A program made the translations under genes and the position numbers. A stretch of 64,000 bases of DNA. Source: Rhodopseudomonas palustris. GTDB lineage: Bacteria; Pseudomonadota; Alphaproteobacteria; Rhizobiales; Xanthobacteraceae. Positions 1-9,499 of the stretch are shown one piece after another. The stretch is from positions 2,728,001 through 2,792,000 of the forward strand of contig NZ_CP058907.1 of assembly GCF_013415845.1 (NCBI RefSeq), given 5' to 3'. The notes beneath the pieces are model-generated. The model was given only the letters and a program-made list of their open reading frames with translations. It was not told where the DNA came from and did no database searches. Every line of letters begins with the position of its first letter. Position 1 is the stretch's first letter.

Positions 1-835
1 AGTATTTTGGCCAGAATTCCTCGCCGACCGCTTCGATCATCTCGATCGAGGCGATCCGGTCGTAGCGGCCGCGCTCGTCGCGGTAGTCCTGCAGCTTGAT
101 CTCGACCTTGTCGGCGAGTCCGGCCTCGAACATCCGCTGCTGCGCGAAATCGCGCTGTTCCCGGCTGATCGTCAGGCCGACGAGGCGGACATCGAAGGTC
201 TTGGCGGTATATTCGGCGAAGCCGCCCCAGCCGCAGCCGATCTCCAGCACCGACTGTCCCGGCTTGAGGTCGATCGCCTCGGCGAGCCGCTGATATTTGT
301 TGATCTGCGCTGCGGTCAGATCGTGGGTGTGATCTTCGAACAGCGCCGACGAATACGTCATGCTCGGATCGAGCCAGGCGGAGTAGAACTCGTTGCCGAT
401 GTCGTAATGGGCGTAGATGTTCTTGCGCGCCTGCCGCTTGGTGTTGCGGTTGAACCAATGCCGCACCATCTGCATCAGCCGCATCAGCGGATTGTCCGCC
501 AGCATCGCCTGGATCATCTCGTGGTTGACGCAGAACAGGTACAGGAACTGGGTGAGATCGGGCGTGTCCCACTCGCGGTTCAGGTAAGCCTCGGCGATAC
601 CAATGTCGCCGCCATGGATCAGCCGCGACGCAAAGCCGTAGCTGTGCAGCCGCATCTCGGCGGCGGGGCCGGGCTCGGCGCCGCCGAGGCGGAAGCGGCG
701 GCCGTCGGGCAGGGTGACGTCGAGCGTTCCGCGCTGCAGCCGCGCACCGAACGCCAGCGCCATCCGCACCACGCGCGGCAGATCGGCCACACGGTCATCG
801 ACGTTGTCGGGGGTCAGCGCTACCAACTCGGACAT
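1..835 (-). CDS. cfa: Cyclopropane-fatty-acyl-phospholipid synthase-type methyltransferase (3' end cut off by window)
   Basis: SAM-dependent methyltransferase of the CFA synthase / mycolic acid cyclopropane synthase family, which methylates or cyclopropanates unsaturated acyl chains of membrane phospholipids. I translated it by hand from the minus strand: ATG at 835-833, reading open to position 1, about 278 residues visible. The SAM-binding motif I reads VLEIGCGWGGFAEY, and the upstream stretch NIYAHYDIGNEFYSAWLDPS is typical of the family. The C-terminal part lies outside the window. It is the last visible gene of a minus-strand group with a DUF1365 protein (59 nt upstream) and an FAD oxidoreductase, a recurrent lipid-modification trio in alphaproteobacteria. 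The product could be a cyclopropane, methyl-branched or furan fatty acid; sequence alone does not decide. Confidence 0.9.
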   Translation of the reverse strand, partial: MSELVALTPDNVDDRVADLPRVVRMALAFGARLQRGTLDVTLPDGRRFRLGGAEPGPAAEMRLHSYGFASRLIHGGDIGIAEAYLNREWDTPDLTQFLYLFCVNHEMIQAMLADNPLMRLMQMVRHWFNRNTKRQARKNIYAHYDIGNEFYSAWLDPSMTYSSALFEDHTHDLTAAQINKYQRLAEAIDLKPGQSVLEIGCGWGGFAEYTAKTFDVRLVGLTISREQRDFAQQRMFEAGLADKVEIKLQDYRDERGRYDRIASIEMIEAVGEEFWPKY

Positions 836-894
836 TACTGTTCCATTGCTTGCGCCCAGCGCAACGGGAGCAACGCCGGGCTCATACTTTAGCT

Positions 895-1740
895 TTAGTG
901 AGTATAAGCATCGTGACCGCCGGCTGCAAAGCCGGTCGGAGGGGACGGCGGCGCTGGACGCGGAACGAGCTTGGCGCCCTTGATCCATAGCCGCAGCGCT
1001 TCCCAATGGATCGCGGCGATCACTTTCAACGTCATCAGCGGCAGCGCGAGGAAAGCCTGTAGCAGCGATGCCGTCGACAAAACGCGATGCGTGCCTGCAA
1101 AGGTCGCAGCAAGCACGGGACCGTCCGCATCGGTTTCGAGAATCCGCAAGCGCACGATCTCGCCCGGCGGCACGATGCGGAAGTGATAGCGCATCGCCAT
1201 CTCGATGAAGGGCGAGACGTAGAACAGCTTGTCCTGCTCCTGCCGCAGACCGGCGGGCCCCAACTCGCCAGCGTGCACCGGCAGCACATAAGGATGGATG
1301 TCGCCGAAGGTGTTGCGGACTTCGTAGATCACCACCGCGAGGGCGCCGGAGGCATCGTAGCAGAAGTACACCGACAGCGGATTGAAGGTGTAGCCGGCAA
1401 TCCGTGGATAGGTCAGCAGCAGCACCCGGCCGCCTGTGAGGTCGACGCCCTTCGCTGCGGCGCTGGCCTGAGCGTAGGCGCGCAGCGAGGAGGCGTCGCG
1501 CGGGCCGTGATCGGCTTCGTGGAAGCTGTACAGCGCGCGCCTGTTGACGCCGAACAGGGGCGACATCCGGTCGGCCTCGTCCAGCCGATCGAGATCGATC
1601 AGCAGCGACATCACCCGATATTGGAAACGGTGTCCAACCGGCTTCAGCCGCGCATGCATGACCTCGCCGACATACAGCGACGCGGCCGCTGCGGGCGGTG
1701 CGCCGGGGCTCGGGGAGGTGTTGGCGGCGAGGGCGGCCAT
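895..1740 (-). CDS. DUF1365 family protein
   Basis: Conserved DUF1365 protein of 281 residues and unknown biochemistry, nearly always found beside CFA-synthase-like methyltransferases and an FAD oxidoreductase. The family core is visible as SLYVGEVMHARLKPVGHRFQYRV near the N-terminus, a central YPRIAGYTFNPLSVYFCYD block and a C-terminal hydrophobic segment around LPLMTLKVIAAIHWEALRLW. The reading frame is open further upstream to 1929, but I chose the ATG at 1740: it lies 1 nt past the stop of the FAD oxidoreductase gene, and the extension would overlap that gene and has no family similarity that I recognise. The tight spacing indicates translational coupling. A role in modified fatty-acid synthesis is inferred from neighbours. 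Confidence 0.88.
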   Translation of the reverse strand: MAALAANTSPSPGAPPAAAASLYVGEVMHARLKPVGHRFQYRVMSLLIDLDRLDEADRMSPLFGVNRRALYSFHEADHGPRDASSLRAYAQASAAAKGVDLTGGRVLLLTYPRIAGYTFNPLSVYFCYDASGALAVVIYEVRNTFGDIHPYVLPVHAGELGPAGLRQEQDKLFYVSPFIEMAMRYHFRIVPPGEIVRLRILETDADGPVLAATFAGTHRVLSTASLLQAFLALPLMTLKVIAAIHWEALRLWIKGAKLVPRPAPPSPPTGFAAGGHDAYTH

Positions 1741-1741
1741 G

Positions 1742-3055
1742 CTATTCGGCCGCTTCGCGGAATTCCGACGGCGGGCCGCGCCACGGCACCGGGGCGCCGA
1801 GGTGCTCGGCGACCGCAAGACCCGAACGAAGCCCGTCCTCATGGAACCCGTAGCCGGTCCAGGCCCCGCAGAACCAGGTGTTGCGATGCCCCTGGAGTTC
1901 GCCGACGCGGCGCTGCGCGGCAAATGCATTGGCGGTGTATTGCGGATGATCGCAGGCGTAACGGCCGAACGTCAGTTCCGGCGCGGGTTCGAACGGCGGG
2001 TTGAGGCTGACGAACAGCGGCTTGTCGGCATCGATGCCCTGCAGCCGGTTCATCCAGTAGGTGACGGCGACGTCGTTGACCGGCGAGCCCTCGCGCTGCC
2101 AGCGCAGGAAATTCCACGACGCCCAGGCGCGCTTGCGCTTCGGCATCAGCCGCGGGTCGCGGTGCAGGTACACCATGTTCGGCGCGTAGCCGATGCTGCC
2201 GAGAATGTCGCGCTCGATGTCGCTGGCGTCCGAGAGCATCGCCAGCGCCTGATCGCTGTGGGCGCCGATCACCACGTGATCGAACACGCCAAGGCCGCCG
2301 AGGCTGTCGCGGACGATCACGCCTTTCGGCGAGCGTTCGATCGAGGTCACGGCTGCGCCGAGCCGCATGTCGTCCTTGAAGGCGCTGGTCAGCTTCTCGA
2401 CGTAGCGCGCGCTGCCGCCCTTCACGGTGCGCCAGATCGGGCGTTCGTAATGCAGCAGTCGATGGTTGTTGAAGAAGGCGACGAAATTCTCCGCCGGGAA
2501 ATCCAGGATCTGCGACGCCGGGGCCGACCAGATCGCCGCGCCCATCGGCGCCAGATAGTCGGTCAGCAATCGCGGTGCGAATTTGCGGCTTTCGAAATAG
2601 TCGCCGAGCGTCAGGCCGGCGAGCGCGCCTGTCTTGAAATCTTCGACACTCTTTTCGTTGAAGACAAGGATGTGGCGGAGCATCTGCAGGTACGATGGCG
2701 AAAGCAGATTGCGGCGCTGCGCGAACAGACCGTCCGCCGTTTCCAGCCAGTTCGATCCGCCGCCCTTCCATTCGAATCGTCCGGCGTCGGCGCTGACCGA
2801 AAAGCTCATGCAGCTTTCGACGGTCTCGACGCCGAGATGCGCGAACATCGCGGTGAGATCGGGATAGTTGAGCTGATTGTAGACGATGAAGCCGATGTCG
2901 ACCGGGATCGTGGTGCCGTCGTAATCGACCGTGACGGTGTGGCTGTGGCCGCCAGCGCGCAGTTCGCGCTCATAGACTGTGACAGGATAGCGCTGCGACA
3001 GCGCCCACGCGGCAGCATTCCCCGCGATTCCCGTTCCAACGATAGCAACGCGCAT
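1742..3055 (-). CDS. FAD/NAD(P)-binding oxidoreductase of a fatty-acid modification cluster
   Basis: 437-residue flavoprotein. The N-terminus starts directly with a Rossmann dinucleotide-binding motif, GTGIAGNAAAWAL (residues 7-19), followed by the acidic strand end VYERE, as in amine-oxidase-like and phytoene-desaturase-like flavoenzymes. The C-terminal FCGAWTGYGFHEDGLRSGLAVAE is the matching second FAD-contact block. It is the first gene of the minus-strand group leading into DUF1365 and the CFA-type methyltransferase. Related flavoproteins in such clusters are thought to desaturate or oxidise methylated acyl chains, so a role in modified membrane lipids is likely. The exact reaction is not shown by the sequence. 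Confidence 0.85.
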   Translation of the reverse strand: MRVAIVGTGIAGNAAAWALSQRYPVTVYERELRAGGHSHTVTVDYDGTTIPVDIGFIVYNQLNYPDLTAMFAHLGVETVESCMSFSVSADAGRFEWKGGGSNWLETADGLFAQRRNLLSPSYLQMLRHILVFNEKSVEDFKTGALAGLTLGDYFESRKFAPRLLTDYLAPMGAAIWSAPASQILDFPAENFVAFFNNHRLLHYERPIWRTVKGGSARYVEKLTSAFKDDMRLGAAVTSIERSPKGVIVRDSLGGLGVFDHVVIGAHSDQALAMLSDASDIERDILGSIGYAPNMVYLHRDPRLMPKRKRAWASWNFLRWQREGSPVNDVAVTYWMNRLQGIDADKPLFVSLNPPFEPAPELTFGRYACDHPQYTANAFAAQRRVGELQGHRNTWFCGAWTGYGFHEDGLRSGLAVAEHLGAPVPWRGPPSEFREAAE

Positions 3056-3489
3056 TCCAAGCCCCCTCTAGCCCACCGGCGACCGAGTTACGGCATCCAG
3101 GCTCGAGAGTTTCAGCATGTCCGGCAGCGAAAAAATTCGAAGGGCGGGCAGGGAATCGTCCTCGGACGGCCGTATCACCAGATGAAATCTTTGTAAGCTT
3201 TGCCGCATTCGGCGGAGCCGTCAAGCTGAGGGAACACCGATGGAATCGGGACAATCGAACCGCGGATGCCTCCCCAAGCGACGGCGCGCCGGAAACAACT
3301 TGTCACTGAACGCGGCGATGACGGCCCTGTGCGTCGGCGTTTCCGCCCGTTACAATGGCGGCTGGCTTTCAAACAGCAGTCTTCCGTGACCGAGTTGCAA
3401 GTGACTGGCAGAGAACATCGTGCGCCGAAATCGATAGTGGCGCGGCGTGCGCGGCTTTACGCCGCGCCGGGAGATGGGTCGCGCCCAGC
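3056..3489. other. Divergent intergenic region
   Basis: 434 nt between the minus-strand FAD oxidoreductase and the plus-strand efflux operon. It must hold both promoters. I see no convincing small gene, tRNA, strong dyad or repeat; short open frames here lack ribosome binding sites and family features. Confidence 0.5.
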
Positions 3490-4938
3490 ATGAGCACCAC
3501 ACTTCGCTACCTTGGCCGCGCAGCCCGACTGGTGGTGGCCTCGGCGCTGGTCGCTGCGTCCGGCGGCTGCATCCTGACGCAAGATCTGCCCGATCCCGCG
3601 CTCGACCTGCCGAATCGCTACAAGGCTGCGTCGCGGACGGCGGTCGAGAAGCCGCCGGCGCTGGATTGGTGGCGCGGCTTCCGGTCGGCCGAGCTGACGC
3701 AACTGATGGAAGAGGCGCAGACCGTCAATCTCGACGTGGCTGCCGCCGTCGCGCGTATCCGCCAGGCGGATGCGCAGGCGCGGATCACCGGCGCGGCACT
3801 GCTGCCGAGCCTCAGCGGCAGCGGCAACGGCAGTCAGGTCAAGACATCGGGCTCGAATATCTCGAACACGACGATCGCCGGCCGTCGCTACAGCACCTAT
3901 TCGTCGTCGCTGAGCGCGTCCTACGAGATCGATTTTTGGGGCAAGAACCACGATGCCGCGCTCGCGGCCGAGGAGACCGCCACCGCGAACCGGTTCGACC
4001 GCGATACGGTGATGCTCACCACGATGGCGAGCGTCGCCAACGCGTATTTCCAGGTGCTCGCCGCCCAAGACCGAATTCGCACCGCCGAAGGCAACATCAA
4101 GAGCGCCAGCCGGATTCTCGACGCGATCAAGCAGCGGCTCAAAGCCGGCACCGGCACCGATCTCGACGTGGCGCAGCAGGAGAGCGTGCTGGCGAACCAG
4201 CGTGCCGCGCTCCCGCCGTTGCGGCTGACGCTGGCGCAGAACGTCAACGCGCTCGCGACGCTGGTGGCGCGCCCGCCGGAGAGCGTGAAGATTGCCGGCG
4301 GTTCGCTGACGCGCCTGTCCTCGCCGCGGGTGACGACCGGTCTGCCGTCGGATCTGCTCACCCAGCGGCCCGATATTCGCCGACAGGAGGCGCAGCTCGC
4401 CTCGGCAACTGCGAATGTCGGCAGCGCGCGGGCGCAGTTCTTCCCGACCATCCAGCTCACCGCGCAGGGCGGCTATCAGAGCGCGGCACTGGCCTCGCTG
4501 TTCACACCGCAGGCGACGTTCTCCAACATTGCCGCGGGGCTGACGCAGCCGATCTTCGATGGCGGCCGCATCCAGGGCAATTTCGATCTGACGCAGGCGC
4601 AGCAGGAAGAGCTGCTGCAGACCTATCGGAAGACCGTGGTGTCGGCATTCGCCGACGTCGACAACGCGCTGGAGTCGATCAAGCAGAACACCGAGCGGCT
4701 GCGGCTGCAGCGCGAGGTGGTGGCGTCGTCGCGGCGCGCCTTCGATCTCGCCGAGCAGCAGCTTCGCGCCGGCACCAGCGACATCGTCACCGTGTTGAAT
4801 ACACAGCTCACGCTGTTCCAGGCCGAGGACGCGCTGATCCAGACGCAGCTAGCGCGCTTCCAGGCGATCGTCAGTCTGTTTCAGGCACTCGGGGGCGGCT
4901 GGGAGCCAAAGATGGAAAGAACAGCCGATGCTCTTTAA
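3490..4938 (+). CDS. RND efflux outer-membrane lipoprotein, NodT/OprM family
   Basis: Outer-membrane channel of a tripartite efflux pump, 482 residues. The N-terminus has a short basic and hydrophobic signal (LGRAARLVVASALVAA) ending in SGGC, a lipobox-like site that would leave a lipidated cysteine. Two OEP repeats follow; the end of the second has the typical family pattern of FDLAEQQLRAGTSDIVTVLN. I used the ATG at 3490; the frame is open to 3355, but that extension has no signal peptide. The stop overlaps the start of the adaptor gene by 11 nt, so the two are co-translated. It probably exports drugs, phenolics or solvents; the substrate is unknown. Confidence 0.93.
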   Translation: MSTTLRYLGRAARLVVASALVAASGGCILTQDLPDPALDLPNRYKAASRTAVEKPPALDWWRGFRSAELTQLMEEAQTVNLDVAAAVARIRQADAQARITGAALLPSLSGSGNGSQVKTSGSNISNTTIAGRRYSTYSSSLSASYEIDFWGKNHDAALAAEETATANRFDRDTVMLTTMASVANAYFQVLAAQDRIRTAEGNIKSASRILDAIKQRLKAGTGTDLDVAQQESVLANQRAALPPLRLTLAQNVNALATLVARPPESVKIAGGSLTRLSSPRVTTGLPSDLLTQRPDIRRQEAQLASATANVGSARAQFFPTIQLTAQGGYQSAALASLFTPQATFSNIAAGLTQPIFDGGRIQGNFDLTQAQQEELLQTYRKTVVSAFADVDNALESIKQNTERLRLQREVVASSRRAFDLAEQQLRAGTSDIVTVLNTQLTLFQAEDALIQTQLARFQAIVSLFQALGGGWEPKMERTADAL

Positions 4939-6298
4939 GCCCGATGCGAAGGATACGTCCGGCGCCGGGCCCGGGCGTAAAGGATGGGGCGGGCTGCTGC
5001 GGCGACGCAGCGTCTCGCTCTTGCTGGTCGCGGTGATCCTCGGCGGGCTCGGCTTCGTCGCCTGGCGCGCGGTCCAGACCAAGCAGGCCGAGCGCCGGAT
5101 GCCGCCCGACCTTGCGGTGCCGGTGCTGGCGGCGACGCCGAAGGTTGCCGATGTGCCGGTGTATCTCGACGGCGTCGGCTCGGTGAAGCCGCTCGCCACC
5201 GTGACGGTGCGCGCGCAGGTCGACGGCAAGCTGATCGCGGTGAATTTCACCGAGGGCCAGGACGTCAAGGCGGGTGACGTGCTGGCGGAGATCGATCCGG
5301 CGATCTATCAGGCGCAATACGATCAGGCCGTCGCCAAGAAGGCGCAGGACGAAGCGCAGCTCGCCAACGCCCGGATCGATCTGGCGCGCTATCAGCAGCT
5401 CGCCGCCTCGAATGCCGGCTCCAAGCAGCAGGCCGACACCCAGAAGGCGACGGTGGCGCAGCTCGAGGCGCAGGTGCGGTCGGATCAGGCGGCGATCGAC
5501 AACGCCGCGGCGACGCTGAGCTACACCAAGGTGGTGGCGCCGATCTCGGGCCGTGCCGGCCTGCGCCAGGTCGACAAGGGCAACATCGTGCACGCCTCCG
5601 ACACCACCGGCATCGTGGTGCTGACGCAGTTGCAGCCGATCGCGGTGCAGTTCAGTCTGCCGCAGCAACAGATTGTCCGGGTCAATGCGGCTGCCGCAGG
5701 TGCACCGCTGCGGGTCGACGTGTTCGGCAATGACGGCGTCACCGTGGTCGATACCGGCACGCTGAAGGGCATCGACAATCAGGTCGACCAGACCACTGGC
5801 ACGGTGAAGCTCAAGGCCGAATTCCCCAACGCCAAGATGCAGCTCTGGCCGGGCCAGTTCGTCAACGTCCGGCTCAAGGTTGACACATTGAAGCAGGCGA
5901 TCGTCGTGCCGGTCTCGGCCGTGCAGCGCGGGCCGGCCGGAACGTTCAGCTACATCATTGGCGAGGACAACATCGTTCATGCCAGTCCGGTGAAGGTGAC
6001 GCAGCAGAACGAAAGCGAGGCCCTGATCGCCGAGGGGCTGACGCCGGCCGACCGGGTCGTGACCACCGGCTTTGCCAATCTGGCCGAAGGCGCCAAGGTG
6101 ACGATTGGCGATGCAAGCCAGACGCCGACCGCCGATCTCGCGCCGCAGAAGCGACGCCGGCCGCCAGGTGCTCAGGGCCAGAGCGGCAGCGGCGAAGCCG
6201 GCGAGGGGCAGGGTAAGCGTCGCCGCGGTGAAGGCGGGCAGCAGCAGGCGCCGGCCGCCGGCGGAACTCCGTCGTCGGGTGCGCCCAAGGCGCCCTGA
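4928..6298 (+). CDS. mdtA: RND efflux periplasmic adaptor (membrane fusion protein), MdtA-like
   Basis: 456-residue adaptor linking the inner-membrane RND pumps to the outer-membrane channel. A single N-terminal membrane anchor (about residues 28-46, SVSLLLVAVILGGLGFVAW) precedes the lipoyl/barrel-sandwich half-motif GSVKPLATVTVRAQVDGKL, a coiled-coil hairpin around residues 120-190 rich in Q, A and K, and the second lipoyl half LSYTKVVAPISGRAGLR. The last 60 residues are low-complexity (KRRRPPGAQGQSGSGEAGEG and similar), longer than in E. coli MdtA, probably a disordered tail. The start lies inside the preceding gene. The two following pump genes point to an MdtABC-type heteromeric transporter. 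Confidence 0.93.
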   Translation: MLFKPDAKDTSGAGPGRKGWGGLLRRRSVSLLLVAVILGGLGFVAWRAVQTKQAERRMPPDLAVPVLAATPKVADVPVYLDGVGSVKPLATVTVRAQVDGKLIAVNFTEGQDVKAGDVLAEIDPAIYQAQYDQAVAKKAQDEAQLANARIDLARYQQLAASNAGSKQQADTQKATVAQLEAQVRSDQAAIDNAAATLSYTKVVAPISGRAGLRQVDKGNIVHASDTTGIVVLTQLQPIAVQFSLPQQQIVRVNAAAAGAPLRVDVFGNDGVTVVDTGTLKGIDNQVDQTTGTVKLKAEFPNAKMQLWPGQFVNVRLKVDTLKQAIVVPVSAVQRGPAGTFSYIIGEDNIVHASPVKVTQQNESEALIAEGLTPADRVVTTGFANLAEGAKVTIGDASQTPTADLAPQKRRRPPGAQGQSGSGEAGEGQGKRRRGEGGQQQAPAAGGTPSSGAPKAP

Positions 6299-6367
6299 CG
6301 CCGCTGCCTGCGCTGCGGCGGGATGCCGGAGCGCGAGACGTCAGTACGCAACGCTGAGGTGAGTTTC

Positions 6368-9300
6368 ATGGGCGTATCCGAGCCGTTCATCCGACGTCCG
6401 ATCGCGACCTCGCTGCTTGGCGTGGCGCTGATGATCGGCGGTCTGCTCGGCTATTTGGCGCTGCCGGTGTCGGCCCTGCCGCAGGTCGATTTCCCGACCG
6501 TGCAGGTGTCGACGCAATTGCCGGGGGCGAGCCCTGATGTGGTGGCGTCGCTGATCACCGCGCCCTTGGAGCGGCAGCTCGGCCAGATTCCGTCGCTGAC
6601 GGCGATGACATCGACTTCGTCCTATGGCGTCAGCCAGGTGTCGCTGCAGTTCGATCTCAACCGCGATATCGACGGCGCCACTCAGGATGTGCAGGCGGCG
6701 ATCAATGCGGCTGCCGGCATTCTGCCGAAGAACCTGCCGTATCCGCCGGTTTACGCCAAGGTGAACCCGGCCGACGCGCCGGTGATGACGCTGGCGCTGA
6801 CCTCGACCACGGTGTCGCTGCGCACCATGAGCGATCTCGCCGACACGCTGATGGCGCAGCGGCTGGCGCAGATCTCTGGCGTCGGCCGGGTCTCCGTCCT
6901 TGGCGGGCTGAAGCCGGCCGTGCGGGTGCAGGCCGATCTCGCCCGGCTTGCCGCCTACGGCATCTCGATGGAAGACCTGCGCACGGCGATCGCCAACGCC
7001 AACGTATCCGGGCCGAAGGGCTCGCTGGACGGCGCGCAGCAGGCTTACACCATCGCGGCCAACGACCAGATTGCCGCCGCGGATGCCTACCGGCCGATCA
7101 TCGTGGCGTACCGCAACGGCTCGCCGGTGACGATCGGCGACGTCGCGCAGATCGTCGACGGGCTGGAGAACGAGCGCACCGGCGCCTGGTACCAAGGCAC
7201 GCCTTCGGTGATCCTCGATATTCAGCGGCAGCCCGGCGCTAACGTCATCGACGTGGTCAAAGGCATCCGCGCCGAGATCCCGCGGATCCAGCGGCTGGTG
7301 CCGGCTGGCGTCAAGCTCACCGTGGTCAGTGACCGCACCGAGACGATCCGGGCTTCGGTGCACGACGTGCAGTTCACGCTGCTGCTCAGCGTGGTGCTGG
7401 TGACGCTGGTGGTGCTGCTGTTCCTGCGCTCGATGCGCGCCACCATCATTGCCGGCGTGGCGCTGCCGCTGTCGCTGATCACCAGCTTCGGCGTGATGTA
7501 CTTCATGGGCTTCAGCCTCGACAATCTGTCGCTGATGGCCCTGACGATCGGCACCGGCTTCGTGGTCGACGACGCCATCGTGATGATCGAGAACATCGTC
7601 CGTCACATGGAGGACGGCGAGAGCCCGATGGAGGCGGCCCTGAAGGGCGCCAGCGAAATCGGCTTCACCGTGATCTCGCTGACGATGTCGCTGATCGCGG
7701 TGTTCATCCCGCTATTGTTCATGTCCGGGCTGGTCGGCCGGATGTTCCGCGAATTCGCCCTGACACTGACGATCGCGGTCGTCACGTCTGCGATCGTATC
7801 GCTGACGCTGACACCAATGATGTGTTCGCGGCTGCTCAAGCACGCCCGCGACGAGCGCCAGGTGCCTGGGCTCGCCGCGATCACAGCGTGGATCGATCGC
7901 GGCGCCGAGGCCTACCATCGCAGCCTGTTGTGGGTGCTGAAGCATCAGCGTGCGACGCTGGTGGTGACGTTCCTGACCATCGCGGCGACGCTGGTGCTAT
8001 ATGCGATCGCGCCGAAGGGCTTCCTGCCGCTACAGGACACCGCCTCGATCACCGCGGTGACGGAAGCGGGACCGGCGGTGTCGTTCGCCGAGATGAAGGC
8101 GCGGCAGACCGAGACCGCGCAGGCGATCGAAGCCGATCCGGACGTCGTCGGCGTGGTGTCGGTGATCGGCGCCGGCTCGGTCAATCCGACGCCGAATGTC
8201 GGCCGGCTGGTGCTGACGCTGAAGCCGCGGGGCGACCGAAAGTCCGACGTCGGCGAGGTGATCGAGCGGCTGAAGCAGCGCGTCGCCGGCATCCCCGGCA
8301 TGACCGTGTACTTCCAGGCCGTGCAGGACGTGCAGATTTCGACCCAGGCCAGCCGCTCGCAATATCAGTACACGCTGACCGCGACTGACGCGGCGCTGCT
8401 GTCGCAATGGGCCAATCGGTTGCTCGCCGAGCTGCGCCGCGATCCGCTGTTCCGTGACGTTTCGACCGAAGCGCAGGAGGGCGGCTTGCGGGCGGCGCTC
8501 GACGTCAACCGCGAGCGCGCCGGCCAACTCGGCGTCAGCGTTCAGGCGATCAACGACACGCTCAACGACGCCTTCGCCCAGCGGCAGATTTCAACGATCT
8601 ACGGCCAGGCCAACCAGTACCGCGTCGTGCTGGAAGCGATGCCGGTCTATCAGCAGGACCCGTCGATCCTGTCCAAGCTGTATGTGCCGGGCAATGCCGG
8701 CGCCCAGGTGCCGATCTCGGCGGTCGCCGAGTTGAAGCGCACCATCGCGCCGCTGGCGATCTCGCACCAGGCGCAGTTCCCGTCCGTTGCGATGAGCTTC
8801 AACCTCGCGCCCGATGCGTCGCTCGGCGAGGCGTTGAAGCGGATCGAGACCATCGAGAAGCAGATCGGGATGCCCAGCAGCATCGTCGGCGTGTTCTATG
8901 GCGATGCCGCCGAATTCTCCAAGGCGCTCGCCGGCCAGCCGTGGCTGATCCTGGCCGCGATCGTCGCGATCTACATCGTGCTCGGCGTGCTGTACGAGAG
9001 CTACATTCACCCGATCACCATCCTGTCGACGCTGCCGTCGGCCGGCGTCGGCGCGATCCTGGCCCTGATGCTGTTCGGCCAGGATCTGTCGGTGATCGGG
9101 CTGATCGGCATCATCCTACTGATGGGCATCGTCAAGAAGAACGCCATCATGATGATCGACTTCGCGCTCGAAGCTGAGCGCGGGCAGGGGATGTCGTCCT
9201 ACGAGGCGATCGTGCAGGCGTGCCGGCTGCGCTTCCGGCCGATCATGATGACGACGCTGGCGGCATTGTTCGGCGCGCTGCCGCTGGCGATCGAAAGCGG

Positions 9301-9499
9301 CACCGGCTCCGAGCTGCGGTTTCCGCTCGGCATCTCGATCATCGGCGGCCTGCTGCTCAGCCAGTTGCTGACGTTGTACACCACCCCGGTGATCTATCTG
9401 GCGCTCGATCGCATCAATCGGAAGCTGGAGCGGGCGCTGCCGCCGGTTCCGCCGGCGACGCCATCGCCGCCGCTGGCCGGCGTCGGGGAGGGGCTGTAA
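6368..9499 (+). CDS. mdtB: RND multidrug efflux permease, MdtB-like
   Basis: Inner-membrane proton-driven RND pump subunit of 1043 residues, the usual size for the HAE1/AcrB family with 12 membrane segments and two large periplasmic loops. I set the start at the ATG at 6368, giving MGVSEPFIRRPIATSLL, the standard family N-terminus. It has a GAGGTGAG ribosome binding site just upstream; the open frame begins 45 nt earlier. The conserved TM4 stretch GTGFVVDDAIVMIENIVRHM carries the two proton-relay aspartates. It is followed without a gap by a second, similar pump (stop and start overlap as TAATG), so the functional unit is probably a heterotrimer as in MdtBC. Confidence 0.93.
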   Translation: MGVSEPFIRRPIATSLLGVALMIGGLLGYLALPVSALPQVDFPTVQVSTQLPGASPDVVASLITAPLERQLGQIPSLTAMTSTSSYGVSQVSLQFDLNRDIDGATQDVQAAINAAAGILPKNLPYPPVYAKVNPADAPVMTLALTSTTVSLRTMSDLADTLMAQRLAQISGVGRVSVLGGLKPAVRVQADLARLAAYGISMEDLRTAIANANVSGPKGSLDGAQQAYTIAANDQIAAADAYRPIIVAYRNGSPVTIGDVAQIVDGLENERTGAWYQGTPSVILDIQRQPGANVIDVVKGIRAEIPRIQRLVPAGVKLTVVSDRTETIRASVHDVQFTLLLSVVLVTLVVLLFLRSMRATIIAGVALPLSLITSFGVMYFMGFSLDNLSLMALTIGTGFVVDDAIVMIENIVRHMEDGESPMEAALKGASEIGFTVISLTMSLIAVFIPLLFMSGLVGRMFREFALTLTIAVVTSAIVSLTLTPMMCSRLLKHARDERQVPGLAAITAWIDRGAEAYHRSLLWVLKHQRATLVVTFLTIAATLVLYAIAPKGFLPLQDTASITAVTEAGPAVSFAEMKARQTETAQAIEADPDVVGVVSVIGAGSVNPTPNVGRLVLTLKPRGDRKSDVGEVIERLKQRVAGIPGMTVYFQAVQDVQISTQASRSQYQYTLTATDAALLSQWANRLLAELRRDPLFRDVSTEAQEGGLRAALDVNRERAGQLGVSVQAINDTLNDAFAQRQISTIYGQANQYRVVLEAMPVYQQDPSILSKLYVPGNAGAQVPISAVAELKRTIAPLAISHQAQFPSVAMSFNLAPDASLGEALKRIETIEKQIGMPSSIVGVFYGDAAEFSKALAGQPWLILAAIVAIYIVLGVLYESYIHPITILSTLPSAGVGAILALMLFGQDLSVIGLIGIILLMGIVKKNAIMMIDFALEAERGQGMSSYEAIVQACRLRFRPIMMTTLAALFGALPLAIESGTGSELRFPLGISIIGGLLLSQLLTLYTTPVIYLALDRINRKLERALPPVPPATPSPPLAGVGEGL

